From an uncultured Desulfomonile sp. (lineage in GTDB: Bacteria > Desulfobacterota > Desulfomonilia > Desulfomonilales > Desulfomonilaceae): a stretch of 64,000 bases of DNA. Below the pieces are notes generated by a model. That model was given only the letters and a program-made list of their open reading frames with translations. It had not been told where the DNA came from and searched no databases. The position numbers were made by a program, and so were the translations under genes. Positions 1 through 8,898 of this stretch are shown here, piece by piece (the first letter of the stretch is position 1; the number at the start of each line of letters is the position of its first letter). The DNA is taken from positions 1 through 64,000 of the forward strand of contig CAJBEZ010000083.1 of NCBI GenBank assembly GCA_903952205.1, written 5' to 3'.

Positions 1-542
1 GTACCGCCGGAAGGTGTCGGAAGGGACTAAGGGGCCAATCGTCTATGAGTTCACCCGACGCCGGGTTATCCTGTCAACTGCCGGGCTTCCAAAGAAAACC
101 GTTTGGTTGCTGATCCGTCGAACGTTCGGCAACGAACCACAATACAGCTATTTCATCAGCAACGCCATGAGCAGTACAAGGCTAGAGACGTTTGTATGGC
201 TCAGCGGTCTGAGATGGGCAATAGAACAGTGCTTTCAAGAAACCAAGACCGATCTGGGCATGGACCACTACGAGGTGCGTAAGTTTCCAGGCTGGCACCA
301 CCACATCATAACCTCCATGCTGGCCCATTTCTTTCTCTGGCACCTGAAAATCAGGCTGGGGAAAAAAAGCACCGTCTATTACTCTGTCGCAGCTTAGAGT
401 GTTGCTCAAAGTTATCTTGCCAATGAAGCGGCACAAGGTAGAAACGCTGATCGAACAGGTAATGTGGATACAGAACCGAAACCATCGAGCCCACCTGTCA
501 CACAAAAAGAAGTGCGGGATTGAAGTCTTGAATGTCCACTAA
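1..542 (+). mobile_element. IS701-like transposase, C-terminal part, frameshifted
   Basis: The reading frame is open to the left edge of the window, so the N-terminal part lies outside. Residues read as a DDE transposase of the IS701/DDE_5 type: the catalytic Glu region (WAIEQCFQETK) is followed by a DHYEVRKFPGWHHH stretch, typical of that family. The frame stops at 395-397. The C-terminus continues in the next frame, reading KAPSITLSQLRVLLK, then about 45 residues to a stop at 540-542. The switch falls in the A7 run at 362-368; six A's would restore one frame. This is either a decayed element or, less likely, transcriptional slippage. It abuts the truncated helicase, whose last codons appear to come from the IS end. 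Confidence 0.8.
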
Positions 543-543
543 G

Positions 544-1639
544 TCACGTTGTAGGGTTAGAGTCGCCGTAAAGCTTCCCTTTTTGGAGAAGTTTCTCCTC
601 CTCAATGCGTCGTTCAAGGTTAATTCGTCTTCTGTTGAGTGATCTATAAATAGCGGCCGGGGATGAAGCAAGTCGTCGCTGTAGTATGGTAAGGGCAGAG
701 CCTATTGTTCCACGGCGTTTTCCATCCTCAAGTTTATCAGCCCGATTCATCTCCTCTCGAACATAACTCGTCACTTGTTCGCAAAGGGCGGCTTCTGGTA
801 AAGATAGCCGGTAATTAACAGTGTAGGCCAGCCGCTCCGGGAATAATTTGGTACCGTCGAATTTAAGAATATCTTCCTTAACCATTCGTCGCATGAGGTC
901 GGATGTGTCAACTTTGTGGACCCCATCCCTAAACTTGCCATAGAATCGATCAGAGTCGAGAAGCGCAAGGAATAACTGAAAATCCTCTTCTTTCCCGTTG
1001 TGAGGAGTAGCTGTCATAAGAAGAAAATGGCGAGTGGTGTGACCGACAAGCTCACCGAGTAGATAGCGTTTTGTTTTTTCGAGTTTGCCGCCGAAGAAAT
1101 GGGCCGCCATTTTGTGGGCCTCGTCCACGATTACAAGGTCCCATTCGGAGTTTCTAAGTTTTTCCTTGATGTCTTCGTTTCGACTCAGTTGATCGAGCCT
1201 GCAGATAAGCATCGGGTTGTCGTCAAACGGATTACCTGATTGGGATGATTCGAGAAGTTCCCAGGAGAATATTTTGAATATGACTCCAAACTTGTCGTCT
1301 AGTTCATCCTGCCATTGTTCTACCAGGGAGCCGGGCGCTATAATGAGGCGTCGCCTGAGATCACCACGGACCATAAGTTCGCGGATGAACAACCCGGCCA
1401 TGATTGTCTTACCGGCGCCTGGATCGTCAGCCAGCAGGAACCGGAGCGGTTGCTTCGGCAGCATGGCCTCGTAAACAGCGGTTATCTGATGAGGTAACGG
1501 GTCAATATTAGATGTGTGGACCGCCATTAAAGGATCAAACAGGTGGAGCCAGTCGAATACAGTGCGCTTCAGCGCCAAGTCGAAATTCCGCGCCATCAGC
1601 GTCAAAGCCCCATGGCCTACCTTTTTGCGCAACGGCCAA
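544..1639 (-). pseudogene. SNF2/DEAD-like helicase remnant, truncated at both ends and frameshifted
   Basis: The main open stretch (stop at 544, 362 codons) carries a Walker A motif (DDPGAGKT), a DEAH box (DEAHKM) and motif III (MTATPH). It matches the class of large SNF2 helicases that includes DISARM DrmD-like proteins, normally about 1,000 residues long. The C-terminal helicase domain is missing, and coding stops where the IS begins (last residues DSNPTT look IS-derived). Upstream, the homologous N-terminal part is in another frame, reading [17 protein letters not shown] then IRLA; one extra base near 1543-1548 separates it from [12 protein letters not shown]. An in-frame stop lies just beyond, so about 60 N-terminal residues are also missing. 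Almost certainly non-functional; attribution to a defence system is inference. Confidence 0.75.
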
Positions 1640-2193
1640 GTGTGTAAGCGTGAGTCAGATCACACCGTTTGAATGTGACAAATTTTACCGAATATTAAAA
1701 GAAGTTTTTGTGATTATATTATCCGCTGAGTCCTGTGAAGGTTTCGCTATCTCTACTGTCATGTTCTGTTTTGCATCTGATGCCCAAATATATTCGGCCA
1801 ATCAGCATAAGGTATTGAATTTGGGTTCAAACAGATACTTCGTTACTTTCTCTGGCCCGCAAGATTGCTTGAATATCATTTGGTCCTAGTTTAAACATCT
1901 TAAATTAAACGCCCTAGTTTGAGTAACGTTTCTGTTTAATATCCATCATACGACGCTGTTTCATATATTCCAAGGAAAGCCAACAAACCGTCCTTTTGTC
2001 CATTTTTGCTCATTTCATATCCTCCTATTTCGCCTGACTTATTCGAGTGTAAATGCAAGTTTCTAGGACCAAAGCCGCCAATTGCTGATATAAAGAAAAT
2101 ACAGCATTTTAACGAATCTCTTAATGTTGCGCCGATTTGTAACTTTGTTTCCTAATTCCCTACTATCAAATTCAGTTCACCAAGGATAAAAGA
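1640..2193. other. Gene-poor AT-rich stretch between helicase remnant and addB-like gene
   Basis: About 550 bases with no convincing long gene. The only good translation signal is the minus-strand micro-ORF at 1936-2013, listed separately. The right end must hold the promoter of the AddB/AddA-like pair, with an AAGGA ribosome-binding site just before 2194. No clear sigma-70 boxes were identified. Confidence 0.5.
1936..2013 (-). CDS. Candidate 25-residue peptide with strong Shine-Dalgarno
   Basis: ATG at 2011-2013 is preceded by a textbook AGGAGG with 6-7 bases spacing (complement of CCTCCT at 2021-2026). The frame runs 25 codons to TAA at 1936, beginning MSKNGQKDGLLAF and ending SYDGY. It resembles no family I recognise. 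It lies in the decayed margin beside the helicase remnant and faces away from the addB-like gene. It could be a genuine micro-protein, a leader peptide or the surviving 5' end of a lost gene. The call rests on the Shine-Dalgarno alone. Confidence 0.3.
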   Translation of the reverse strand: MSKNGQKDGLLAFLGIYETASYDGY

Positions 2194-5100
2194 ATGCCCG
2201 CACGCAACATGAACCTTTTCAATACTGAATTGGCGAACATTTGCAAGAATTACCGGATAAACGAGAAATGGTTGTTGGCTCCATCACTTCGGATCGGCTT
2301 TCAGTGGCTCGACAATATTACTCGCACTGGGCAAACGGTATTGAACGTCAGGGTAAAGACCCTCCATCGTGCGGCGCTCGACCTGGCGACGCATGAACTC
2401 AATCAATCATGCAGGATTTATCTAAGTCAACTTCGAGCAGAATTGCTCGTTTCATCAATTTTCTCGAAGCTCAAGGAAGTCGGCCAAGGATACTTCACTG
2501 CCCTGGAGCCCAGCCCGGGACTTATTCAGGCGTTTGTGTCAAACATTATCGACATGCGCCTCTCCGGAATCAAGGCGGTAGATTTGTCACACGATGTCTT
2601 CGAGGTTAAGGAAAAAGCTCTGGAGACTCAGAAAATTCTCGGTCAATACGAGGAAGCGTTAGAAAAGCAAAGGCGTGTGGATTTTGCTGACATCCTGGAG
2701 ATGGCATCCAGGTCGCTGGAGGACAATCCAGGCGCAATACCCCAGGATACCATGGTTTTAACGCCCCGAAATGTCTGGGATTCAGCTTCAAAGCTTGAGA
2801 AAAGATTTTTGAACTCCCTTCCTGAACACCAAGTCAGAATTCTCCACGAAGATATCATAGGAACAATCCCGGAAGACGATCCGACGGACAGAGAACTACT
2901 GAGAGCAATTTTGACGCCGGGGGCTTGCCCTCCACCGAAGGCCGATGATACTGCGTTCATTTACAGGGCCATCGGCGAAGTAAATGAGGTTCGGGAGGTT
3001 TTACGTAGATGCTGCTCCGAGAAATCCATCCCCTTCGATGAGGTTGAAATCCTGCATACTGACGGGGCTATTTACGTCCCTTTGATCTATGAACTGGCCT
3101 GGACACTCAAGTCTGATGAAGCCGAATCAATTCCGGCGACATTCGCCGAAGGCATCCCGGCGAGTTACAGCAGACCGGGTCGAGCGCTTACCGCATGGCA
3201 ATCATGGATCCGGAACGATTACACACAGTGGACACTTGTCAGGATGATTCAGGATGGCTTACTCAAGATGGACAAGGCGGAAGAATACGGCTTCAGCTTT
3301 TCACTGTTTGCCGCGGCGCTCAAAAGCCTCCCCATCGGAGTAGGCGCCCATAGATACCTGAATGCTATTGACGCCAAGATTCAAGCCTTTGAACAACCAC
3401 TACCGGAAGATGAATCCGATGAAGACGATGTTCCTCAAGGCTCCGATAGGCATAGCAAGAGAATAGAATGTCTTCGTGAGGTTCGAGGCCTCGTCCAAAA
3501 GCTCCTGAACAGGGGTGTAACGAGAGACGCCGGCCAGAGGAAAATTCTCGAAACGGCTTCCTGGTTTCTCGAAAACTGTTGCAGATGTGAAAATGAGCTG
3601 GATGAGTATAGCAAGGGACGCTTGCTGACCGAAATCGATGAGTTGATGTCCATTATCGACCAGGATCGCGATTATCCAGGATTTGATGTATGGAAATGGC
3701 TTTCTGAACTCCCGAGAGTCCTGAGCGTAGCTGGTAGGGGGCCCAGACCCGGATGTGTTCACGTTGCAGCGATTCGGGATGGAGGTCATTCCGGGCGGAA
3801 AAATACATTCATATTAGGGCTGGACGATTCGAGGTTCCCCGGGGCCGGCCTGCAGGACCCGCTACTCCTGGACGGGGAACGTCAGAAGATTTCGTCAAAT
3901 CTCCCTACATCCTCCGGCCGCGCCACCAAAAAAATTGAGGATTTCGCAAGACTGCTTTCACGTCTTGGGGGATGTGTCACTCTATCCTACTGTTGCCGGA
4001 GTCTGGATGATGATAGGGAGATGTTTCCCTGTTCGGTATTGATGTCCGCTTTCAGGATCCTCTCTGGAAAGCACGACGGTGACCAGGAAGCTTTCCTCAA
4101 GTGGGTTCGCGATCCAATATCCTTTGCAGCTCAAAATTCTGAACAATGCTCGAATGTTTCTGAATGGTGGCTCTGGCGAGCCTGTGGAGATAAAGAAATC
4201 ATCGAACCACAAGAGCTTGTTGCAAATAGTTTTCCACACTTGGGACAGGGAATGGCCGCTCGGTCAAAAAGGCAGAGCGACCTTTTCACGGAATATGATG
4301 GCTGTGTGCCCCAGGCCGGGGTTGATCTGGACCCGACTACTCCCAATGGGTCGGTACTCTCATCGAGTCGGCTGGAAAAACTGGGCTCGTGTCCCCTGGA
4401 GTATTTTTTCCGTTACATACTCGAAGTGAAAATACCCGAAGAATACAAAGTCGATCCATCAGTATGGCTGGATCCTCTTCAGAAAGGGACTCTCCTCCAC
4501 TCGGTATTTCGGGAATTCATGGCGACGCTGAAAAAAGACAACCTTCTGCCTGATGTGGACCGTGACGCCAAGCTGATGTTCAGCATCCTTGACCGGCATG
4601 TGGCAACTTACAGGGACTTGATTCCTCCGCCCAACGAGGAGTTGTTCAACGCAACCGTCCAGGAGTTTTGCGCCACCACGTCAATCTTCCTTCACGAAGA
4701 GGCGGTTCTATGCCGGTCGAGCGCTCCTTTCTGCTTTGAAGCGGCGATTGGTTTGCCTCAAGATGCGGCTCCAACTCCTCTTGATACACCGGACCCAGTC
4801 ACGATCAACCTGCCGAACGGAAAGTCCATCAGGACTCGAGGCCGGATAGACCGTATTGATCAGTTATTGAACTCCAACAATGTTTTTTCAGTATGGGATT
4901 ACAAGACCGGTTCAGCATGGGGATACGATCGAAACAAACCTTTTCGCCAGGGTCGGAGGATTCAAAGCGCCATTTACCTGGCTTTATCGGAGAATCGTCT
5001 TAAAGAGAAATGCTCACCCAATTGCGCCGTGGCAACTTTCGGCTATTTTTTCCCAAGTTTACGCGGGCATGGAGAGCGCATTTACTGGGACGCCCGTCAG

Positions 5101-5307
5101 TTGAACGCCGGAAAGGAAGTAATTGCGGAACTTGTGGAAATGCTTAGGTCCGGGTGCTTTCCGTTTACAACCGATGCGTCTGATGTGACCTTCACAGATT
5201 ACGGGATGGTTTTTGGCGACATCGAGGAGGCTATGCAAGCTACGAAACTCAAAATGGAGAACCCCGTCAACAGCAGCATGGAGCCATTCAGAAAGCTGCG
5301 CTCATGA
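2194..5307 (+). CDS. addB: AddB-like PD-(D/E)XK nuclease subunit
   Basis: A 1,037-residue protein expected to act with the adjacent AddA-like helicase in end resection for recombinational repair. The C-terminal nuclease domain is clear: the CPLEYFFR segment at about residue 730, GRIDRID near 883 and DYKTG near 900 give the RecB-family catalytic core. The N-terminal region aligns by eye with AddB-type helicase-like domains (WLLAPSLRIGFQWL) but lacks a Walker A motif, so it is probably an inactive helicase fold. In AddB the C-terminus normally carries three cysteines of a 4Fe-4S cluster; here that segment reads VTFTDYGMVFG near residue 1000, with none of them. Start at 2194 has AAGGA upstream; Met6 at 2209 is an alternative. 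The gap to the next gene is 27 bases, so one operon. Confidence 0.85.
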   Translation: MPARNMNLFNTELANICKNYRINEKWLLAPSLRIGFQWLDNITRTGQTVLNVRVKTLHRAALDLATHELNQSCRIYLSQLRAELLVSSIFSKLKEVGQGYFTALEPSPGLIQAFVSNIIDMRLSGIKAVDLSHDVFEVKEKALETQKILGQYEEALEKQRRVDFADILEMASRSLEDNPGAIPQDTMVLTPRNVWDSASKLEKRFLNSLPEHQVRILHEDIIGTIPEDDPTDRELLRAILTPGACPPPKADDTAFIYRAIGEVNEVREVLRRCCSEKSIPFDEVEILHTDGAIYVPLIYELAWTLKSDEAESIPATFAEGIPASYSRPGRALTAWQSWIRNDYTQWTLVRMIQDGLLKMDKAEEYGFSFSLFAAALKSLPIGVGAHRYLNAIDAKIQAFEQPLPEDESDEDDVPQGSDRHSKRIECLREVRGLVQKLLNRGVTRDAGQRKILETASWFLENCCRCENELDEYSKGRLLTEIDELMSIIDQDRDYPGFDVWKWLSELPRVLSVAGRGPRPGCVHVAAIRDGGHSGRKNTFILGLDDSRFPGAGLQDPLLLDGERQKISSNLPTSSGRATKKIEDFARLLSRLGGCVTLSYCCRSLDDDREMFPCSVLMSAFRILSGKHDGDQEAFLKWVRDPISFAAQNSEQCSNVSEWWLWRACGDKEIIEPQELVANSFPHLGQGMAARSKRQSDLFTEYDGCVPQAGVDLDPTTPNGSVLSSSRLEKLGSCPLEYFFRYILEVKIPEEYKVDPSVWLDPLQKGTLLHSVFREFMATLKKDNLLPDVDRDAKLMFSILDRHVATYRDLIPPPNEELFNATVQEFCATTSIFLHEEAVLCRSSAPFCFEAAIGLPQDAAPTPLDTPDPVTINLPNGKSIRTRGRIDRIDQLLNSNNVFSVWDYKTGSAWGYDRNKPFRQGRRIQSAIYLALSENRLKEKCSPNCAVATFGYFFPSLRGHGERIYWDARQLNAGKEVIAELVEMLRSGCFPFTTDASDVTFTDYGMVFGDIEEAMQATKLKMENPVNSSMEPFRKLRS

Positions 5308-5334
5308 TCGCCATCCTTTAAGGAAAGGACCATA

Positions 5335-8300
5335 ATGACTGACAGCAACGCCGCAAATGTGACTATGCTGAAGGACCAGGCTACACGACAATCAATTTTA
5401 AAGGCGTTGGACCGCAACCTGCTCGTGGAGGCGGCTGCGGGTACCGGCAAGACATCCAGCATGGTCCAACGTATGGTTGAACTCCTGCGAACACGCAAAT
5501 GCAGAAATATCAGGGCCATGGCTGCGGTCACGTTTACTCGTAAGGCTGCGGCGGAGCTTAAATTACGATTTCGGATTAAACTTGAAGAATGTGTTCTTTC
5601 AGAGACCGGTTCAGCCAGAAACAACCTTGAGAGAGCTTTGCAAAACGTGGAACAGTGTTTCATCGGCACGATCCACTCGTTTTGCGGACGCCTTCTCCGT
5701 GAGCGTCCCGTTGAGGCGGGAATCGATCCTACATTCGAAGAGCTTGACGACGACGCGGACTCGATTCTTCGAAAAGAGGCATGGCTGGAATATACTTCCA
5801 GTCTTCTCGCCCAGGACGGCGGAGGAATCCTGTCCGGGTTGGATGAACTAGCTTTGCGGCTCAAGGACCTGGAAGAAACCTTTGTTCGTTTTGCCGATTA
5901 TCCCGATGTATCCGTCTGGCCTGTTCCGGAGGAAGAACCTGACTTTAGGTTATTTGATCCTGTTAGGGAACAGATCTTCCAATATGTTTCACACATGCAA
6001 TCACTCGCGTCTAGACTTCCTGACGAGTGGGGCAGCGACAATTTGATTCCCAAATACTTGCGTTTGCCGAGAATTGTGTCTCACTACGGGTCATTGCAGC
6101 GACCTGCGGATGTTGCGGTGGCGCTTGAAAATTTCGATATGGACTCCAAAATCACTCAAACCAGTTGGACCCAAAATGGCTTTTTCACCAAAGAAGAGGC
6201 TAAGACCGAACAATCAAGGTGGAAACAGTTTCGATCGGATGTCGTTGAGCCGGCCTTGAGACGATGGCGAGAGTGGCGATATAGGCCCATCCTGATGGTA
6301 ATGGCGCAGGCGCAACTCGTCTATGATGAGATGAGGGCCTCCCGCAGCCAATTAAATTACACGGACCTTCTCCTGCGGGCCGCCAAGCTTCTCAGAGACC
6401 ATCGTCACGTCCGATCATATTTTCGAAACCGTTTTACTCACCTTCTTGTGGATGAATTTCAGGACACCGATCCAATCCAGGCCGAAGTGATACTCTTGCT
6501 GACAACGGCGAACATAGAGGAAAACGATTGGAGGAGGACTGTCCCAAGGCCCGGATCGCTCTTTGTGGTCGGAGATCCCAAACAATCAATATATCGGTTC
6601 CGGAGAGCTGACATCGTTACCTACAATGACATGAAGGTGGCTATACAGAAAGGTAACTCGCAAAGGGGCAGCGTGATAGAGCTTTCATCCAACTTCCGGA
6701 CCGTGGATAGCGTCATCTCATGGGTAAATAGGGTTTTTGAGCCGAACGATGCAACCTCATCAGAACTCTCAGGCGCAGTAGTCCGGTTTGACAAAACAGA
6801 CTCGCCTGAGTCTCCCCGGTACGTTGGACTCGATCCGGCTCGAAGGGATGCGACGGACGGAACGCTCAAAGGGATTTATTCCCTTACCATTCCGAAGGAC
6901 TGTGATAACAAAGAAAAGGTATTGAATTACGAAGCGGACCGCATAGCCCGCATAATCCGACAGGCCCTCGATGATCCCAATATTACGATTCCACGGGTCA
7001 AGCAGGAGATTGAGCAGGGAAAGACCGCCAAACCGGATCCTTCAGACTTCCTCATCATAAACAGGAACAAAAGTTTGCTGAGTTTCTACGCCGGAAAGCT
7101 AGAAGAATACGGCATTCCGACCCGCGTCACCGGCGGTAGCGCTCTCAATGAGGTTAGAGAATTGAAGATGCTCTACTCATGCGTCAATGCGCTGACTCAT
7201 ACGGATAATCCTGTGGCGCTGTTGGCGGTTCTTCGTGGGGAACTTTTTGGTATGAGTGACGTAGCGTTGTACGAGTTCAAAAAGGCAGGGGGCCGTTTTT
7301 CATTTCATTCCGAAATTCCGGAGCGGCTGAATGCCCAGTATGCCGGCCAGTTTAGGGACGCGTTCTCCCGTATGCGTTCGTACAGTCTTTGGCTTTCCAA
7401 GATGCCTCCAATTGCCGCATTCGAGAGAATTTTGGGCGATCTGGGGTTACTTGCGCTTTCTGCCATTCGGCCAGGGGGAGACGTCCAGGCTGGAAGTTTC
7501 TCCAAGGCTATTGAAATACTGCGTGCTTTTCAGCATCACACCTGGACCACAGCGCAGATAGTGGAACAACTCGGACTGCTTGCCCAGGAAACTACCTCTC
7601 ATGATGGGATCTCGGCGAGTTCCCGGGAACGACCAGCGGTGCGAATCATGAATCTCCATAAAGTTAAGGGTCTGGAAGCCCCTGTGGTCTTTCTGGCATG
7701 TCCCTACGGCGAATCGGATCATGACGTGGAACTTCACATCGACCGATCAGGGAATTGTGTGAAGGGCTATTTTGGTGTGTACGGAAGGAAAATAAAACGT
7801 AAACGACAGTTTCTGGCGCACCCAGCCAATTGGGACGAACTCACAAATAGAGAGTCCAAATTTCTGAAGGCCGAGTCCTTGAGACTGCGTTACGTAGCCG
7901 CCACTCGCGCGGGAGCCGCTCTCATCATTACAAAAAGAGAATCTGGTAGAGGAGCGAGTCCATGGCGCCCGTTTCATAGACATCTTTCTTCCGATCGCGA
8001 AATCTATGACTTTTCTCAAACTCAAAACCCCCAAAAAGACTCGATTGGAATCACCCTGGAAGAGGTTAACCAGGCGCAGATGGATATTGAATCAAGAATC
8101 ACCAGGGCGGCTGAACCAACTTACGGCGCCAAGCGAGCGAAGGAATTCGCTCTCAGCCAAAACCATCTGACATCTGCCCCCGCTGCAAGTTTAAAAGAAG
8201 ACAATGATCTGGTATCTGACCCTGATGAGATGATTTACGATGGTGAGCACGGAGTCGAATGGGGCGCACTCATCCACAGCTTGCTGCAACTTGCCATGGA

Positions 8301-8772
8301 AAACCCGGAGGCTGATCTGAAACCGGCGATAGAGGCTGCGCAGAGTGACTACTATTTTAAGGCGAAATATGGAGAGTTGGCGGAAGCTACGGTCAGAATG
8401 GTCATGCGTTCGGACCTCTGGCTCAGGGCTCAAAGGAGTGAAAGCAGGCTGTTTGAGGTTCCCTTTCAGGTGTTGAAAGAAATTGTAACGGAGAGCGGGG
8501 ACCTCTTGCCTACGATTTTCAGGGGAAGCATTGATCTTATTTTCAAAGAAAATGACGGGTGGATTCTTGTCGATTACAAGACAGACATCGTCAAGGAAGA
8601 CACGTTTCAGAGAGTTGTGGAGAAGTATTATCCGCAGTTGCAAATTTATTCCGACGCATGGCGAGAGTGTACGGGCGAACCAGTTATTGAAGTGGGTCTT
8701 TTCTTTGTCCAGCTTAATAAATATGTTCCCGTGGAGCGGTCAATTCTCCCGGCCAACGTCACTTCTTCATAA
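5335..8772 (+). CDS. addA: AddA-like UvrD/Rep helicase-nuclease
   Basis: A 1,145-residue superfamily 1 helicase with a C-terminal RecB-type nuclease. Helicase motifs in order: Walker A (AAAGTGKT, residues 33-40), motif Ia (TFTRKAAAEL), Walker B (VDEFQDTDP, near 371), motif III (GDPKQSIYRFR, near 412), motif IV (SSNFR), motif V (NLHKVKGLEAPVV) and motif VI (VAATRA, near 856). The C-terminal nuclease has GSIDLIF and DYKTD (near 1065-1080). Length and architecture fit AddA/RecB-like enzymes that unwind and degrade double-strand ends. The ribosome-binding site is AAGGAAAGGA before ATG at 5335. Its position directly behind the nuclease subunit supports a functional AddAB-type complex. Confidence 0.9.
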   Translation: MTDSNAANVTMLKDQATRQSILKALDRNLLVEAAAGTGKTSSMVQRMVELLRTRKCRNIRAMAAVTFTRKAAAELKLRFRIKLEECVLSETGSARNNLERALQNVEQCFIGTIHSFCGRLLRERPVEAGIDPTFEELDDDADSILRKEAWLEYTSSLLAQDGGGILSGLDELALRLKDLEETFVRFADYPDVSVWPVPEEEPDFRLFDPVREQIFQYVSHMQSLASRLPDEWGSDNLIPKYLRLPRIVSHYGSLQRPADVAVALENFDMDSKITQTSWTQNGFFTKEEAKTEQSRWKQFRSDVVEPALRRWREWRYRPILMVMAQAQLVYDEMRASRSQLNYTDLLLRAAKLLRDHRHVRSYFRNRFTHLLVDEFQDTDPIQAEVILLLTTANIEENDWRRTVPRPGSLFVVGDPKQSIYRFRRADIVTYNDMKVAIQKGNSQRGSVIELSSNFRTVDSVISWVNRVFEPNDATSSELSGAVVRFDKTDSPESPRYVGLDPARRDATDGTLKGIYSLTIPKDCDNKEKVLNYEADRIARIIRQALDDPNITIPRVKQEIEQGKTAKPDPSDFLIINRNKSLLSFYAGKLEEYGIPTRVTGGSALNEVRELKMLYSCVNALTHTDNPVALLAVLRGELFGMSDVALYEFKKAGGRFSFHSEIPERLNAQYAGQFRDAFSRMRSYSLWLSKMPPIAAFERILGDLGLLALSAIRPGGDVQAGSFSKAIEILRAFQHHTWTTAQIVEQLGLLAQETTSHDGISASSRERPAVRIMNLHKVKGLEAPVVFLACPYGESDHDVELHIDRSGNCVKGYFGVYGRKIKRKRQFLAHPANWDELTNRESKFLKAESLRLRYVAATRAGAALIITKRESGRGASPWRPFHRHLSSDREIYDFSQTQNPQKDSIGITLEEVNQAQMDIESRITRAAEPTYGAKRAKEFALSQNHLTSAPAASLKEDNDLVSDPDEMIYDGEHGVEWGALIHSLLQLAMENPEADLKPAIEAAQSDYYFKAKYGELAEATVRMVMRSDLWLRAQRSESRLFEVPFQVLKEIVTESGDLLPTIFRGSIDLIFKENDGWILVDYKTDIVKEDTFQRVVEKYYPQLQIYSDAWRECTGEPVIEVGLFFVQLNKYVPVERSILPANVTSS

Positions 8773-8898
8773 TCACCTGGTTATAACTCTTATTCGGGCA
8801 TTGCCGGAACCATTAGCGACTATTGCTGACAAATATTCCAAACAAGAAACATGGAACGCTCATATTTAAAAACGAGTCTCAGTCGGGTGTCCGTAGCA

